Below are positions 33,487 to 45,640 of a DNA stretch of 64,000 nucleotides, piece after piece. The notes beneath the pieces were generated by a model that was given only the letters and a program-made list of their open reading frames with translations, did not search any database and was not told where the DNA came from. Position numbers and translations under genes: made by a program. The first letter of the stretch is position 1, and each line of letters opens with the position of its first letter. Origin of the DNA: Plectrocnemia conspersa (taxonomy: Eukaryota > Arthropoda > Insecta > Trichoptera > Polycentropodidae); the NCBI GenBank assembly GCA_009617715.1, contig VTFK01000208.1:1-64000 (forward strand). The letters run 5' to 3'.

Positions 33487-34361
33487 TAGAGTACGCTCGG
33501 AATAAGAATTCCGGTTTGTTATTGTGTGCGTGAACTGTGTGGCTCAAAACAATTTCGCTCAGAATATTTATTTTTTTTATTTTAAAAGAAAATATATGTT
33601 TATTTAACATACATACATCTGAGCTAAGTTGGAAATTTCAACGGACAATTAAAAATATATTATATATTCGAAGAAAACAGACATTGATGTCATTAATTAA
33701 ATATTTGCAAAATTCAAAATCTTCCATTAGTCAAAAAAATAATGAAATCTTTAGCTATTCTTCAAAAGCAAAAAGATATAAAATGGGAAAAGAAATTATT
33801 CGCAGATTGTTTTATGGCTCGACGACTCTATTAAATCATTAGAATCCATTGAATAAATTAAAAAATGATCATTGGCGCAACGATAAGAATAATAACCTTT
33901 TTAAGCCTTACAGAGAATAGTGTAAAAAAACCATCAACGTACGGATTAATGGAAAAATAATTAAAATATTTTAACCCACGGGTAAGAGAACGAATAACTT
34001 ACAGTGTATATTTGAAGCCTTGATATCAATCAACCCAGATATGCCCAAGAAATTTTATTCTCTTAAAATTTAATTTATAAATAAAAAACAGTGGCACGAG
34101 TTTAGTTACCTACCCATGGGACAGTGGGCATATCTGGGTTAAACCAATATCAACACAAAATTATTTAAAATAAATCACTAGAGAAGATCAAACTTCTGTG
34201 CCACACTGCATTTTAATGACGAATACCAGCCTTGACGAATCAGCGACTGTCCTTAAAAGAGAAAGCGAGACAACGAAGTACACGCTACATCGCTTCTCCC
34301 TCTCATATACATATACACGCACACAATAACAAACCGGCATCCTTATCCCGAGCGTACTCTA
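33487..34361. mobile_element. ~875-bp inverted-repeat element (TAGAGTACGCTCGG ends)
   Basis: TAGAGTACGCTCGGAATAAG at about 33488 continues through CCGGTTTGTTATTGTGTGCG, and the reverse complement of the same ~47-bp sequence ends at about 34361. Only a few positions differ. The flanking DNA is AT-rich. ATTTTAAT occurs on both sides, but 5 bp away from the left end, so a target duplication is uncertain. A 101-codon plus frame inside (33537-33842), rich in Lys, Ser and Ile, has no domain I know. A second, smaller inverted-repeat unit is nested at 34032-34140. Confidence 0.8.
34032..34140. mobile_element. Nested 109-bp miniature inverted-repeat unit
   Basis: AACCCAGATATGCCC (34032-34046) and its exact complement GGGCATATCTGGGTT (34126-34140) bound 79 nt. 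The perfect 15-bp arms and small size suit a MITE inserted within the larger element. Target duplication is not clear. Confidence 0.6.
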
Positions 34362-34589
34362 TTTTAATACAATAATTGCAAGATTTTCTAAGTGAAATCT
34401 GTACTTATTTTTAAACTGAAATGCCTGTAAATTAACAAAAATTTAATATTATTATTTAATATTGAATATTTCAGTGGTATCATTTTTTAAAATATCACAT
34501 TACATAAATTAAACAATATTTTTGACTAGTTTATCAGCATTGATATTTTACAAGATTTTAACATAATTGGTTTGAGTGGCAACATTCGC

Positions 34590-34945
34590 TTCATCTGAAT
34601 ATTATGTCGTGTCTCAAAGGCAAAAGCGTTGCCTAGGTTTGTAAGACTTTTATAAACGCTGGCGGTTATCGCGAAAAGTGACGATATATAGCACAAAAAC
34701 TTTCCGTTTTCGCGCAGACTGGAGAGCTCAGTTCACGCCATAATGGATGTACACCTTGGGGCTGTGTGTTCGTCCCACGTTTTGTAAAGGATTCGTCCGA
34801 CGAAGTTGTTATCGCGACAACGTTTTAGTCAAGAAGACGATTGTTTAACATTGTTATAAAGGGCGTATGCTGCGGACTTTGACGTCGTTTCAATTAACGA
34901 AGCCGCGATAATATTTCAGTTAATTCGATTCCGTGGTTAAACTAA
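34590..34945. promoter_or_regulatory. Composition island, strong candidate for conserved regulatory DNA
   Basis: About 355 bp of balanced composition with sharp edges. It has AAACGCTGGCGGTTATCGCG, ACTTTCCGTTTTCGCGCAG, TTATCGCGACAACG and TTTCAATTAACGAAGCCGCG. Paired homeodomain-type cores (CAATTAAC, CAGTTAATTCG) are present. No frame over 60 codons was seen, so a coding explanation is unlikely. Function is inferred from composition. Confidence 0.35.
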
Positions 34946-36300
34946 GATTTCGCTCCAGTTTAAATTTTTTTTTAACAAATCTGATAATTTAAAATATATT
35001 ATTAGTTACAAAGGGCTTGTTTAGTTATTATTGTTATCAAGTAGAGATTATAATGCTGAACTCGCCTACTATGAATAATGTTTAAATTACATAAACTCCT
35101 ATTTCGAAAATGGAAATGAATCAATGATAAAGAAAAATATAAGCTGGTGTTAATTTTATCAACCAAACAAAATAATCGAAATCATAATTTATAAGTATGC
35201 TTGAAACCGTATCTAAAAAGATTTATAACTCAACAGCATGGTCCAATTTCATGACAAAAAATGTCGACAAAGGAAATCAGACAGATTTACCCCTAATTTT
35301 CAAAAAGTATTTAAGCAAGTTAGTCATATCACATTTTTTTTAAATTAATAGACTTGGGTTTTCCCATAAAATTATATATCTACGTTGAAAAAACAAACAT
35401 ATACTAATGACTAGCAAAGGAATTGTATATCAAATTTATTTATAATTAATCTTGTACATCCAGACACTTAAATAAGTATCTGGACGTACAAGATTATTAT
35501 TTATAAGTCTTCGTTTATTTCAATAGAACATTAATACTTTTGCCTAAACCTTATAATTTGAGGTTTAGTTCATTCATACAAATAGAGAGATATGTAAAAA
35601 ACATGACCAACTTTTGATCTTTTACTGAGAAAAGTTTGCCAGATTCTTATCCTCAAAAAATACATTTATTTTTACAAAGCACTCCACGAATCGTGAAAGT
35701 AGTTTTTCTCGGCTTAGCCATTATACATAATTTAACATTAGCAGCTCACTATAAGTTAAATTAACTTCCTGTAAAAGCACAGAAAATTTTCGCTTGTAAA
35801 GGGCTCAATCAGTTATTAAATTTACTAGTTTTATTAAATTTCTATGAATCTTGTCTAGGATCACAGCACCTCCTTATATTTTTTTTACAAAAAAGATGCC
35901 AGAACTCACTTTTTGTCAAACTTTTACTAAATAAAATTATATTTAAATATCATTTAAATTAAATTAAAATCAGCTTTTCCTATGCCACGAAGTGCATAAA
36001 TAATTTAATTAAATTTATCTCTTTTTTTTTTCTTTACTTTAGACATGTTAAGTCCTAAGTTAAACGAACAAATACAAAAGAGAAATGTAAAATAAAATGT
36101 AAAACATTATATATAATATTTTAAAAAAATTAAAGTGCAAAATCAACATTTTTGCTAACTAGCATTATTTTCTCAATTCACTTTTTTAGTGAGACCGGCA
36201 GCTAAAAATTTTCTTTTATTTTTTAACTTAGGGTTTAACTTAAAAATAATAAATTAAAATAACGTCACATTTTGTGAAAATAAGAAATAGTTGTTTTGCA
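34946..36300. other. AT-rich stretch with a hairpin
   Basis: A/T-rich DNA without a gene. The one structured feature is the hairpin at 35448-35495, listed separately. Confidence 0.5.
35448..35495. repeat. Imperfect 22-bp hairpin
   Basis: AATCTTGTACATCCAGACACTT (35448-35469, described as two parts AATCTTGTAC and ATCCAGACACTT) pairs with 35474-35495 with 20 of 22 positions matching and a 4-nt loop. Weak pairing continues outward into A/T-rich DNA, suggesting a very small decayed palindromic element. Confidence 0.7.
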
Positions 36301-37091
36301 CATTGCGTAGCTAGGGTATGTGGTGCCCGGGGCGATCCTTAAAATTGCCCCCCCCCCTCCCATACAATTTTTGCATGGTCGTAAAATCAGCATTTCTTAA
36401 AATAATTAATTGGTTATTGTTAAGATCTTGCCATTCATGGATATATATATATATATATATCATATATATATATCATATATATATATATATATATATATTT
36501 GAAAAAAGAATTTAATTTCGTGATTTTCTCGCGTTTGAATTAGTTCCTCTATATTTCGCCGGCGATTTTCCCAGCATCTTCAAGAGTTTTTTACATTTTT
36601 TTTTATATTGTACACTTCTATTTACTTCGCGCAGGAAGGGATTTTTCACTCGCACTATTTTATTGATTTTAATTTTAAAAACACGTTTTTTAGTTTGAAT
36701 ATTATTATACCCTTACTGCTCCGCGGATAGGAGCATACAGTATGCTCCTATCCGCGTAAATAAATTATTTTTTAAATATATTGCCGAGTAAAAAAAAACA
36801 ATTTAATACTATTAACAGTTACGTGCTGTAAATCGTTTTTTAAGGATCGAACATTTGTAACAATACAAAAAAACGATCGATAAAAAATTCTTCAGTATGC
36901 TCCTATTCGTGGAACATTTAAACTAAAAAACGTGTTTTTAACATTAAAACCAAAAAATAGTGCGAATAAAAAATCCTTCCCTGAGCGAAGTAAAACAATG
37001 TGAAAACTCCTGAGAATTCTGGGACAATCTCCGGCAAAATATAGAGGGACTTATTTAAAAAAACAACGCGAGAAAATCACGTAAATAAATT

Positions 37092-37173
<82 letters not shown>

Positions 37174-37265
37174 TGCACTAGATGATCCCATTGCAAATAT
37201 GCCGCCCCCAAGCAAGTGCTGCCCGGGACGGCCCGCCCCCTCGCCCCACCATAGCTACGTCACTG
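36301..37265. mobile_element. ~965-bp foldback-type element with TA microsatellites
   Basis: The ends are related inverted repeats: CATTGCGTAGCTAGGG near 36301 and the complement of CAGTGACGTAGCTATGG ending at about 37265, followed inward by GC-rich GTGGTGCCCGGGGCG-like sequence. Long TA repeats lie inside both ends (36440-36498, 37099-37172). The inner arms 36515-36715 and 36905-37085 are reverse complements by eye at about four fifths of positions. Near the centre is a perfect 17-bp palindrome pair. Almost the whole element can fold on itself. No transposase or clear target duplication was found. Confidence 0.8.
36722..36756. repeat. Near-perfect palindrome, 17-bp arms, 1-nt spacer
   Basis: CGCGGATAGGAGCATAC (36722-36738), one A, then its exact complement (36740-36756). 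A third partial copy, CAGTATGCTCCTAT followed by TCG, lies at about 36893, so the word is repeated inside the foldback element. Confidence 0.9.
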
Positions 37266-37959
37266 ACCACTACGCGCATGCATTCAGTAACAATTGCTTT
37301 TGAAACATTAAAAATACCGTAAAAAGGTTCCAAAACGCCGTTCTACCGCGTTATATGACAAAAAAGCCATAGACAAAACAATGAAAAGTAACAAATGGGC
37401 GTCCAATAACTTCCATTAACAATAACTTAAAAAATACAATAAATCCCACATATTTTCCACCATATTGAGTCCCCCATATTCTTACATATTCCTTTCCCTG
37501 GTGTATTTATTGCCACTGATTCTAACTCTATCACTCACGAACAGTCAACGTTAACTGTTTTTGGACAAAGACCGTCCGTAAACGATGCTTGTCGCCTAAA
37601 GCATCTTGGCGTGTCACCTTTGACACGCGTGTCATAGGTTCACCATATATATACAAACACCATGTATATACAAACAAAGTCAAGTACTAAAATATTTGTA
37701 AGAAATAAGGTTAGATTATGCATTTAATCTTTGTGTCGATGACCAATCTTAGAGCACAATCAAAGTTAAATATATAAAAAAAAATTATATAGATTTTTGA
37801 AAAAATTGTACATTGATTTATTTGTAGATTAGCAATATCAAGCTGCTTATAAATAAAAATACACACACGTGTTTCAGGTTTTCCGATATCACTGCAACTT
37901 TTAACAATTCCAATAAAAACTTTTGTGTTCAGCATAGATTTTACACTTAGGTGAACCTA
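37266..37959. other. Mixed AT-rich DNA, nothing recognised
   Basis: A mildly GC-richer patch at 37540-37640 includes GTGTCACCTTTGACACGCG, a short inverted pair. A 74-codon minus frame at 37711-37935 shows no domain. Confidence 0.4.
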
Positions 37960-38425
37960 ACGAGATATGTTCGCGTACCTGTACCAAAAAATACCCCACT
38001 CGCGAAACTGTAGCGCATAATGAAAAATTGTTTGCTTATCCGGATTTATTCCCTTCCACCGGCAGGGCAAGGCCAAACAAAGAAAGGTCGCGCTCGGCGA
38101 TTGTGTAAGCAAAATTTCAGGTGTAACGCACCAGGTGCGGCGGTTGGTTTGGGGAGTTACACATAGGACACAGAGGTACGCGCCGGTGAATTCGGGAAGA
38201 TGTCAGTCCCGGAATAATACAATGATGTGTGTAATAAACCGTAAAGCCTGCCGCTCTCTCACTCTCATATACCGTGAAATAGAATTTACGCGCGTTGTAA
38301 CGCTTACGCGAACATAAGGCAGGGATTCTCAACCGTCGCGCATTATTTATGGTGCCGCGGATTATAACTTAATTAAATCGAATCGAGAGAGCGTAGTGTG
38401 TTGGTTGTTTTGAGGTAAGCTTCTA
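37960..38425. promoter_or_regulatory. Composition island; includes a hAT-like end motif
   Basis: Balanced, CpG-containing DNA (AAGGTCGCGCTCGGCG, ACCAGGTGCGGCGG, ACGCGCCGGTGAATTCGGG). At 38320-38334 the word CAGGGATTCTCAACC resembles a hAT terminal repeat, but no matching opposite end was found. Short frames on both strands are unconvincing. Confidence 0.3.
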
Positions 38426-39800
38426 AAATGAAGCAGTTATCGCGTAATCGTGTGAGCTATAATGTGGTGGAGCATCTTCTCACGTATATTCTATATCAAT
38501 ATTTATTTACAAAAAAATATTTTTCTAAATGTATGTACGAGGACTATTCCAAATTTTGCAAAACTCATAAAAAGTGATTAGCAGCATAGTGGTTTTTGAA
38601 GATTGATAGTAGCAACAATGTTGTGCTTGAAGTATTCATGATTAATTCGTATGTATTGCAAAAGCGTTATGATCAGAAAAAATATAAAAATATAAGACAA
38701 GAAACAGTTACTTGAGCATCCATTATTAAATTAAATTTAATACAGATAAATTTAATTCAGAAAGAAATTACTCTAAAAATATGTTCTATGCTTTACAAGT
38801 ATCATTAATAAATTAGTTTATTGTATCTCTGAAGTATCTAAGAAATATTTTTTATAAAAAAAAAATATTTTTTGCAACCTGAAGATATGGTCACTCCAAT
38901 TTACTACCCTAGATCTCAATATTGTAAATATAAAAGTGAGTTAAATTGTGTTTATTGGTTTAAAAACCGGTTCATGGATGACTGTAACGTACCGCAACCT
39001 TAGCTCTAATGTCTATCAAATATTGTGCTGATAATGTTAATGCTTTTATAATAACATTTGTATTGTATTATATAATATATATATATCCCAATAATAGAAT
39101 GTAGTGTATCATATTTTGATCAAGAACTTGTAAATATCCGTATTAATTTTTATAACTCTCCATTTTTATATTAAACACATTGATTAATATTTAACTAATC
39201 AATGATTGAGTAATCAGTCCTATTTTTTATAAATAATCTAACTGTGGTGTAGCTCAGGGCATTCAGTCGGAGAGTATAGACCTAGACGATAATTTTAATA
39301 AATTCTGCAAATAAACCATTGGAGATTAGATGCTGGAGACGGACCGTAATATGACCAAAAGACAGATAGTAAAATCCTTACAACCATACAAGTAGATTGA
39401 CCACATGAATCAAGTGTCAAAGTTAGCTGAAACTATTTAGAAATGGGTTTTAGTTCCTAGAATATATCAAAGCGTAGGAAAGTGTAAAATTACGTGTTCA
39501 TCAGAGCAAACATTAATTGTTAACAAACGTGAAAAATCATTCATCCAATTAAATATTACTTATTTACGTATGGGTTTCACCGATTCAGTTCTGTGATTTC
39601 AGTGATTAATAAGAATTTATCCCTTCAGAGAGGTCTGCCTTTATTTGTAGTAGTATTTTTAAATATAATTTTAATTAAAACTCTTACATAGTCAATATTT
39701 ATAATCATTATTATAATGCGATTTAATATATACAATAAGAACGCGGGTTAATTTTGAATATTATTATATATCAAAATACAATAGGATTCCTTAGATCTCG
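38426..39800. other. AT-rich stretch, nothing firm
   Basis: No gene is seen. At 39243-39275 GTGTAGCTCAGGGC resembles a tRNA A-box, but no cloverleaf or B-box follows. The rest is A/T-rich. Confidence 0.4.
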
Positions 39801-39809
39801 AATAGAATT

Positions 39810-39926
39810 TCTAAAGAAACTTTAAGAAAAGATCTTGGATGTACTTTTGATAACGAATGGATGTCTGCAAAAATTTTTTCTCCATACATAAACGATGTCT
39901 GCGGAAAAAAATATTCGTGTCTTCGA
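39810..39926 (+). pseudogene. Retrotransposon fragment, plus strand
   Basis: The plus strand encodes SKETLRKDLGCTFDNEWM then SPYINDVCGKKYSCLR, which aligns with TRETSIKDLGITFESKW and IHDVCDKSSKML of copy B. Only about 117 bp is recognisable. It is the one copy of this family found in the plus orientation. Confidence 0.75.
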
Positions 39927-40169
39927 TAATACTTTTATAATTTGACACATATGCATATGCTTTTCTTTTACTTTTTGATTTAGTCAAAATATATAATATT
40001 TAATATTTTTTGACCTTTAACCACACTTTAATATTTATGAAAGTGCAGACAGACCACTAAACCTGTATTTAAATACCGTTCATTTGCATTCAAACCAATA
40101 TTTCCCAAACATTATATTTATAAAATAATATATCATATTAGCTTTGAATACATTTTGGATTTTTTCAAA

Positions 40170-40560
40170 ACGTATCATATGTGCTCGACCCCTGTCGCAG
40201 CTCCTCGTCAAGCTTAGTCGAAGTGAAATGTGACACACCACATTTGTTACCACGTCGCCTTGCGGCTCTCTCAACCCTTCATTCCTTTTCTACCCTCCAT
40301 CACAGGTATAAGCTCCCCCGAAGAGGCTCAACTCATTCTTCAGATTCAGGCTCAGACATAATATACCCCCGCGAGCGAGAGAGACCACCCGCCGATAGGT
40401 CACATTATCTGGCGCAAAAAATACACACATCGAGATTTTTTACTTTTGCGCTTGCAAATTTACGCTCATGGCTTCTTTGTGTTTGGAGCGCACATATATT
40501 ATTTGCAAACGTCTTATCTGATGAGTTGGTTTTGCAAGCGTTGTAATTCGTTATTGATAG
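40170..40560. promoter_or_regulatory. Composition island, candidate regulatory DNA or unknown exon
   Basis: Contains CTCGACCCCTGTCGCAGCTC, TTACCACGTCGCCTTGCGGC and CGCGAGCGAGAGAGACC (GAGA-type repeats). A 121-codon plus frame (40181-40546) is open across it. It is rich in Ser, Leu and Arg and resembles no family I know, so I favour non-coding DNA and leave a coding role open. Confidence 0.25.
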
Positions 40561-41960
40561 TCAAGTATGAATATGCATTAAACATTACTATCGTTCTGTT
40601 GTCAAGATACAATCAATGATGAATTGCATTTAATGTTTTACATTAAGAAGTTTTGAAAGGGTGGGGGGAGGTTAATATTCCTTTCTACATATTTTATAGA
40701 ATATATACCAGATTTAAATTGTATTCATATTATAATTAATGATTACAAGATTTTGTATAAAAATGGATATTGGTTATTTAAATTAAATATAAAAAATATT
40801 TAAGTTTTAAAGTATCAATAAGTAACTATAACACGCTTAAATAGCATTTTTTTATTATTGCAGTGTTAGCATTTTAACATGCAATAACTTTTAAATCATA
40901 TATAATTGCCAAATTAAAAAAAACCTTATAAGTTCTTAGGTATAATACTAGTTGTGACTGTAAACAAATATCAATCTACATAAGTTTGTATTAACTCAGC
41001 TATTAGCTATTACATGCTATATTTATAAATAATCTGATAAAACATAAGCAATTTTAATAATTGTTTTGTGTTATTATAAATTTTAAAAAACATTACTAGA
41101 TTTAACTTTATAAATATAAATAAGAGTTTTACTTAAAAATACAACATAACTAAATGTATATACGAACCAATTAATAAATATAATATATATATATAGGCAC
41201 AATTTTGGACATTTAACTTATTTCTAGACAACAAAATTTATATGACTGGTAAGATTTCATACGAACATTATTTATAATAATTGTAAATTTTTTAGTGTTA
41301 ATAATTTTTTTAAGCATACCTTTTCCAACAAAATTTTAAAATTATCTCAAATTTAAAGAAAACGTATTTTGTATCTTGTTATTTAAATTTTCCTAAAATA
41401 AATTATCTCGTAAGTAACACGATCTATCTGTTCATGCTTAGATGCTGATAAAATATTCAAAATTTTTGGACTAATTACAAAGCAAACCATCGTATGATTA
41501 TTCACCCTTCACTAAGCAAAATACTCAAAGGATACTAAACTTGATAATGAACGTTCAAAAAACGACTCGTGTGTAATATCGTCGTCTTATGTTTGAATAA
41601 TAAAACAATGGTGTAACTAGATTAGAAAAAATTTCTTTACTAGTGGCAAATACAAAATTTATCGTTACGAAGATTATGGAGTATCAAAATTATAGACATC
41701 ATTACTTTCAACTCTTTGGTTGATAATATGACGATTGAACTGCTAAAATCTATGTTTAATTATTAAATTGTCGGTGAATGACATTCAAATCATTAAAAAA
41801 AATACCTACTGCTTCATCGCGACAATGCACCAGCTCACATTGCAGCAAAAAATACATATTTTTGTATCTTTTATTTAGATCTAGCTTCATGTGACAAAGC
41901 TTATCTTTAAAAAAGTGATAAAAAACGCGGTAAATAAAATTTATTTCTAGTGAAAGGCAA
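40561..41960. other. AT-rich stretch, nothing recognised
   Basis: Strongly A/T-rich DNA with no supported feature. A minus frame of 97 codons (41756-42049) overlaps the degenerate 3' end of copy D and is not called. Confidence 0.55.
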
Positions 41961-41967
41961 CGCCAAT

Positions 41968-43235
41968 AACGTCGTAATCTAACAATGAACTTCAATGCAT
42001 CATTTTGATCAAAAAAATGAATTATAAATTGTATTATTTCAATGCTCAAAAATTAAAAAAACATAATAAGAAAAATTTAAAAAAAAATTTAATTAAATAA
42101 TATGAACCGGACCAGTACTATGTAGCTTACATGAAATATTATAGATCAATGTGTAATTCTAACATATTTAAGGACCCGGATGGCGAGTTGGTTAGTGTGG
42201 ACGTCCATTACAAGAGGACACGATCGTGACTCTCGAAGACTTTCCAAAACCCAAAACTGAAATATAGTTTAATTATCGACAGCATCCTTCAGTAGTTTAA
42301 AGAAATGCTTAATGACATAAAACTCGCTGCGAAAATTTAGTAACACATATCTTACCGCTTCTAAAAGAAATGTGCTGGGATACAAGAAAGGATAATAACT
42401 ATATATTTTTTATTTTTTGCTACAGTGTACTTGGTTACTCTGGATTCTAAATTATAAATTCTTATTTGAGAATGCTGCGAACTAAGTTCTTATAAGAAAG
42501 CGCTGCGATACAAACGGATAATAACCAAATACCATATAAAAAAAATACCATATTATCTCAAGTATTTTTTAATCTTTTACGGTTAAGAAGTAGTATTTAA
42601 TTATTCGGAGATTCTAAATTATAGATCCCGATTAAAAAATGCTGCGAAATAAAGTGTCATAGAGGACAAAGATAAGACAGAGATGGTCAAAGTGAAACGC
42701 GTTCTTCCTAACAAGCCGATCTTTTTAAAATATTTTTTACATAAGTCGTTTACGTTTACCTTCATTTACTAGCAAAAACGTTACCACCGAGGTCATAGAA
42801 ATAATCTGATAAAAAACGGGATCAAGACAATGCCACAATATGACATTTTTCGATACTAAAAGACAAACTCTACAAAGAATCTAAATCAAGTTGCTGACCA
42901 AAAGGAGTTCAAAACAGAGCAAACATATCTAAAGAATTTCAAATCATCGTTATATGGATGAAAACTGAAATTCGTATTAACAGTACGTATGTCATTAATA
43001 AATAACACGAAGAGCAGAGGGTCCAGGTTGGACCCTCAAGAAACTCCCGAAGGGGTGAAATATTATTTTTACAGTTGACCGCCATATGTAACAAACTGTC
43101 TACGGTCGCTCAAATACCTCGAGAATCACCGACTTAAATCATCCGAGCAACCGAGGTTCGACAATTTTTTACTCATATCACATGACACACCTTATCGAAG
43201 ACGTTCCCAAAATCTGTGTATACGGCGACGGAATA
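41968..43235 (-). mobile_element. Non-LTR retrotransposon, copy D (heavily decayed)
   Basis: Nucleotide similarity to copy B runs along the whole segment: 3'-end loop sequence at 41968-42010, the GAACCGGACCAG to CGGATGGCG region at 42103-42190, GTCATTAATAAATAACACGA at about 42990, and the motif-A-encoding TGTCTACGGTCGCTCAAATA and GTGTATACGGCGACG at 43097-43230. The terminal stem-loop has decayed and no longer pairs. A tandem duplication of about 128 bp lies at 42373-42630. Homology ends just past the motif A codons. No usable frame remains. Confidence 0.75.
42361..42650. repeat. ~128-bp tandem duplication within copy D
   Basis: TGCTGGGATACAA...GGATAATAAC at 42373 recurs at 42501 as CGCTGCGATACAA...GGATAATAACC, and TTCTAAATTATA followed by an AATGCTGCGAA(C/A)TAA block is also repeated. 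The order shows that the segment was duplicated after or during insertion. Confidence 0.7.
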
Positions 43236-43239
43236 TTTT

Positions 43240-43785
43240 ATATGAACAGAAATACGAATCGATATTTTTAGAATTCACTTAATTAAAATAATATACATAA
43301 AGCCGTTTATCATCATATAAGAAATTTTAGACTTTGTAATTACTATTATATATGTAAATAAATAATAATTTTGAATCCTAAAAATACCAGGAATTTATAA
43401 AGTATGATTGAATGTAAATAAATTATTATTATATAATTAAAATTTTAATCTACCATCACAGATATGGTTTATTTTGCGTTCATAATTCCACGGATTAATA
43501 TTATGACAAATAATTAAAATAAAATTGAGCTAGGTCCTGCATAGTGACATCGATTGATTGTTAGCTGTAATAATAGTTTATAATTAATATAATAATTACT
43601 GATTTACAAACTTTAATTTCAGTGTCTTACTACTTACTGAGGCATATTAATAATAATTATGCCTAATCGCCTGTTATGTTGCAACTGATCAATAATTAAA
43701 TAAATTATTTAAGTGACTCCTGTTCTCAAAATTTAAACTTAATAATAAATAGATAAAGTCACTGCTATCACGTGATACGGTGTAT
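43240..43785. other. AT-rich stretch, nothing recognised
   Basis: A/T-rich DNA between copy D and the next island with no supported feature. Confidence 0.5.
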
Positions 43786-43789
43786 TATA

Positions 43790-44170
43790 AAAAATGAAAA
43801 AACTGTTTTTTTCTTAGGGCGGTTGCAAAAGCTAAAGGGTTTGAAAATCCTGGCCCGTAAATACCCTTCCAAAGAGCGCGTTAACTCGCTTTTATCCCGC
43901 GATCAGGAAGGAAACAACGATCGCGTCGTTTTTTCTCATTGCGGGAAATTCGGCAACAATGGCGGGCGGATATTTCCACGGAGTTTTTCTCGATCGTGTC
44001 GCGGCGTAAATCAAACAGTCAAATTTGGAAAATACGCACAGTTCGTGAAAAGCACAGCCTTTATTACCCACGCTGCGCCAGCGTTATATTATGCCGTTCC
44101 CAAATAGCAGGCCGATTTATTGATCACGTTTTTGTGTCTTGGCCAAAAAGGAAACGATAATACCAAAGAA
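43790..44170. promoter_or_regulatory. Composition island, candidate regulatory DNA or unknown exon
   Basis: Sharp-edged GC-balanced block with AAAGAGCGCGTTAACTCGC, GATCGCGTCGTTTTTTCTC and TCGATCGTGTCGCGGCG. A 111-codon plus frame (43772-44107) spans it but shows no family. GATCAATTAACGAG lies at its right edge. Regulatory function is inferred. Confidence 0.3.
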
Positions 44171-44539
44171 GCTCTTTTGATCAATTAACGAGATTATCAA
44201 AATTATGTCTTATTAATCTGAAGATTCTGGATAAACTTTTATTATTAAAATTAATAATTAATTTATGATTACAATCATATTTAACATTTACAAAAGTATA
44301 AAAATTTTATTTCAATGTACTACTTCGTTATTTTATATATTTAAATTATTATTAAAAAAATATATATAATATAAAAAAACGTAACAAATTTTAAATAAGC
44401 GCATAACCACTATGTAAAATATTTTTTATAAAAATAAAAATTATAGTAATAGAAAATATTAATATATGAATGACTTCAAAAAATAATAAATATTTCAGTA
44501 GACTACATTACTACAATAACTCCAGCTTAAAATTAATCT

Positions 44540-44625
44540 ACAAACAGACCTGCCGAGAGAGGGGTTGGGGGGACAAATTGCCGGGGCTCGTTCTCCTTGA
44601 AGGGCCCGACTCAAGATATATGTAT
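44540..44625. other. Short GC-rich patch, possible transposon end
   Basis: CCTGCCGAGAGAGGGGTTGG leads into GGGGACAAATTGCCGGGGC. G-rich words of this kind occur at the ends of some DNA transposons, but no partner end was found nearby. Confidence 0.3.
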
Positions 44626-44966
44626 AAAAAAAAGCAAAAAACGACCCTCAAATAATGAATCTGAACTAAACTACAGTTCTTTGAAATGTATGTACTGATA
44701 TATTTAATGCATTAGTTTCTTCAGCTCTTTTTATACATACAAGAAATGCAAGAAGCGGAACATTGCCTTCAAAAGCAAACACTTTCTAGGTAGTACTTTC
44801 ACAACAAACATTATTATTCAAACAGACATAATGCAGTTTTTTGACGCGGCTCCATTTGTGTAAAAATATGTTTGATAATTATTGTTTACGTTCTTTTTTG
44901 AATGTTTAAAAAATATTAAAAATGACAGGAAATATTCAACGAATTTAAATTTGTAGCAGTATATTT

Positions 44967-45000
44967 AGGTATTTGATCTGAATTTTCAGATCAAATACCT
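44967..45000. repeat. Perfect hairpin, 16-bp stem, 2-nt loop
   Basis: AGGTATTTGATCTGAA (44967-44982), TT, then the exact complement (44985-45000). It is an isolated near-perfect palindrome in AT-rich DNA. Confidence 0.9.
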
Positions 45001-45406
45001 TAGAAGTAAATAAATAAAGAAAGATCAAAAACAATCCCATTTTTATATGGATTTTATTATCAGTAATTTGACAACTGAATTTAATGCAGAAAAATAAATA
45101 AACAATATATTTAGTTTCATGTGGTTATTCCTAAAAAAAATCTAGAAAAAACAGTCTCGAATCTATCCCAAAATATTTTTTAAAATATGTCATTTCAGTA
45201 AAATCATATTGGAATACATTTTTACCATAAATATTTACCAATGAAAATATAAATTATCTGGTAGGTGCTAGTAAAATTACATTATTTCAACTTTTCTATA
45301 TTTAGTAACGTATATATTTACGTACTTATGCTGCTTTATAATGTCTATACAGCTCAATTTGACAGTTGCGATACGTCCATTTGCTATTCAAACCCAAACT
45401 TAATCA

Positions 45407-45448
45407 AATGAAAGTTCTAAAATAAATTATAGTTTTAGAACTTTCATT
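45407..45448. repeat. Perfect 16-bp inverted repeat, 10-nt loop
   Basis: AATGAAAGTTCTAAAA (45407-45422) and TTTTAGAACTTTCATT (45433-45448) pair exactly. Weaker pairing extends outward to about 45390 and 45466. The outer sequence TATTCAAACCCAA also starts the element at about 45650, which suggests related miniature elements. Confidence 0.9.
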
Positions 45449-45640
45449 AGGTCAAGTCCAAAATACAAACTAAGCTAACTCATCTCTCAGGGGAAAATAA
45501 GCGGAAGAATAAATACAGACAGACGTCACATCTCACATATTGCTTAATAGTTTGTCTGCATTTTGATATTACACTATGTTTTAAAAATATTATAGCTATA
45601 ATTACCGATATTACTATGGACGTATAATATAAAAATGCTG

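Noticed and set aside
38320..38334. hAT-like end CAGGGATTCTCAACC
   Set aside because: No matching opposite end or 8-bp duplication could be found downstream, so no element is called.
39243..39275. tRNA A-box-like GTGTAGCTCAGGGC
   Set aside because: No cloverleaf and no B-box at the right distance.
40181..40546. 121-codon plus-strand frame
   Set aside because: Lies in a composition island, rich in Ser/Leu/Arg with no recognisable family. Kept as a possible exon only within the island entry.
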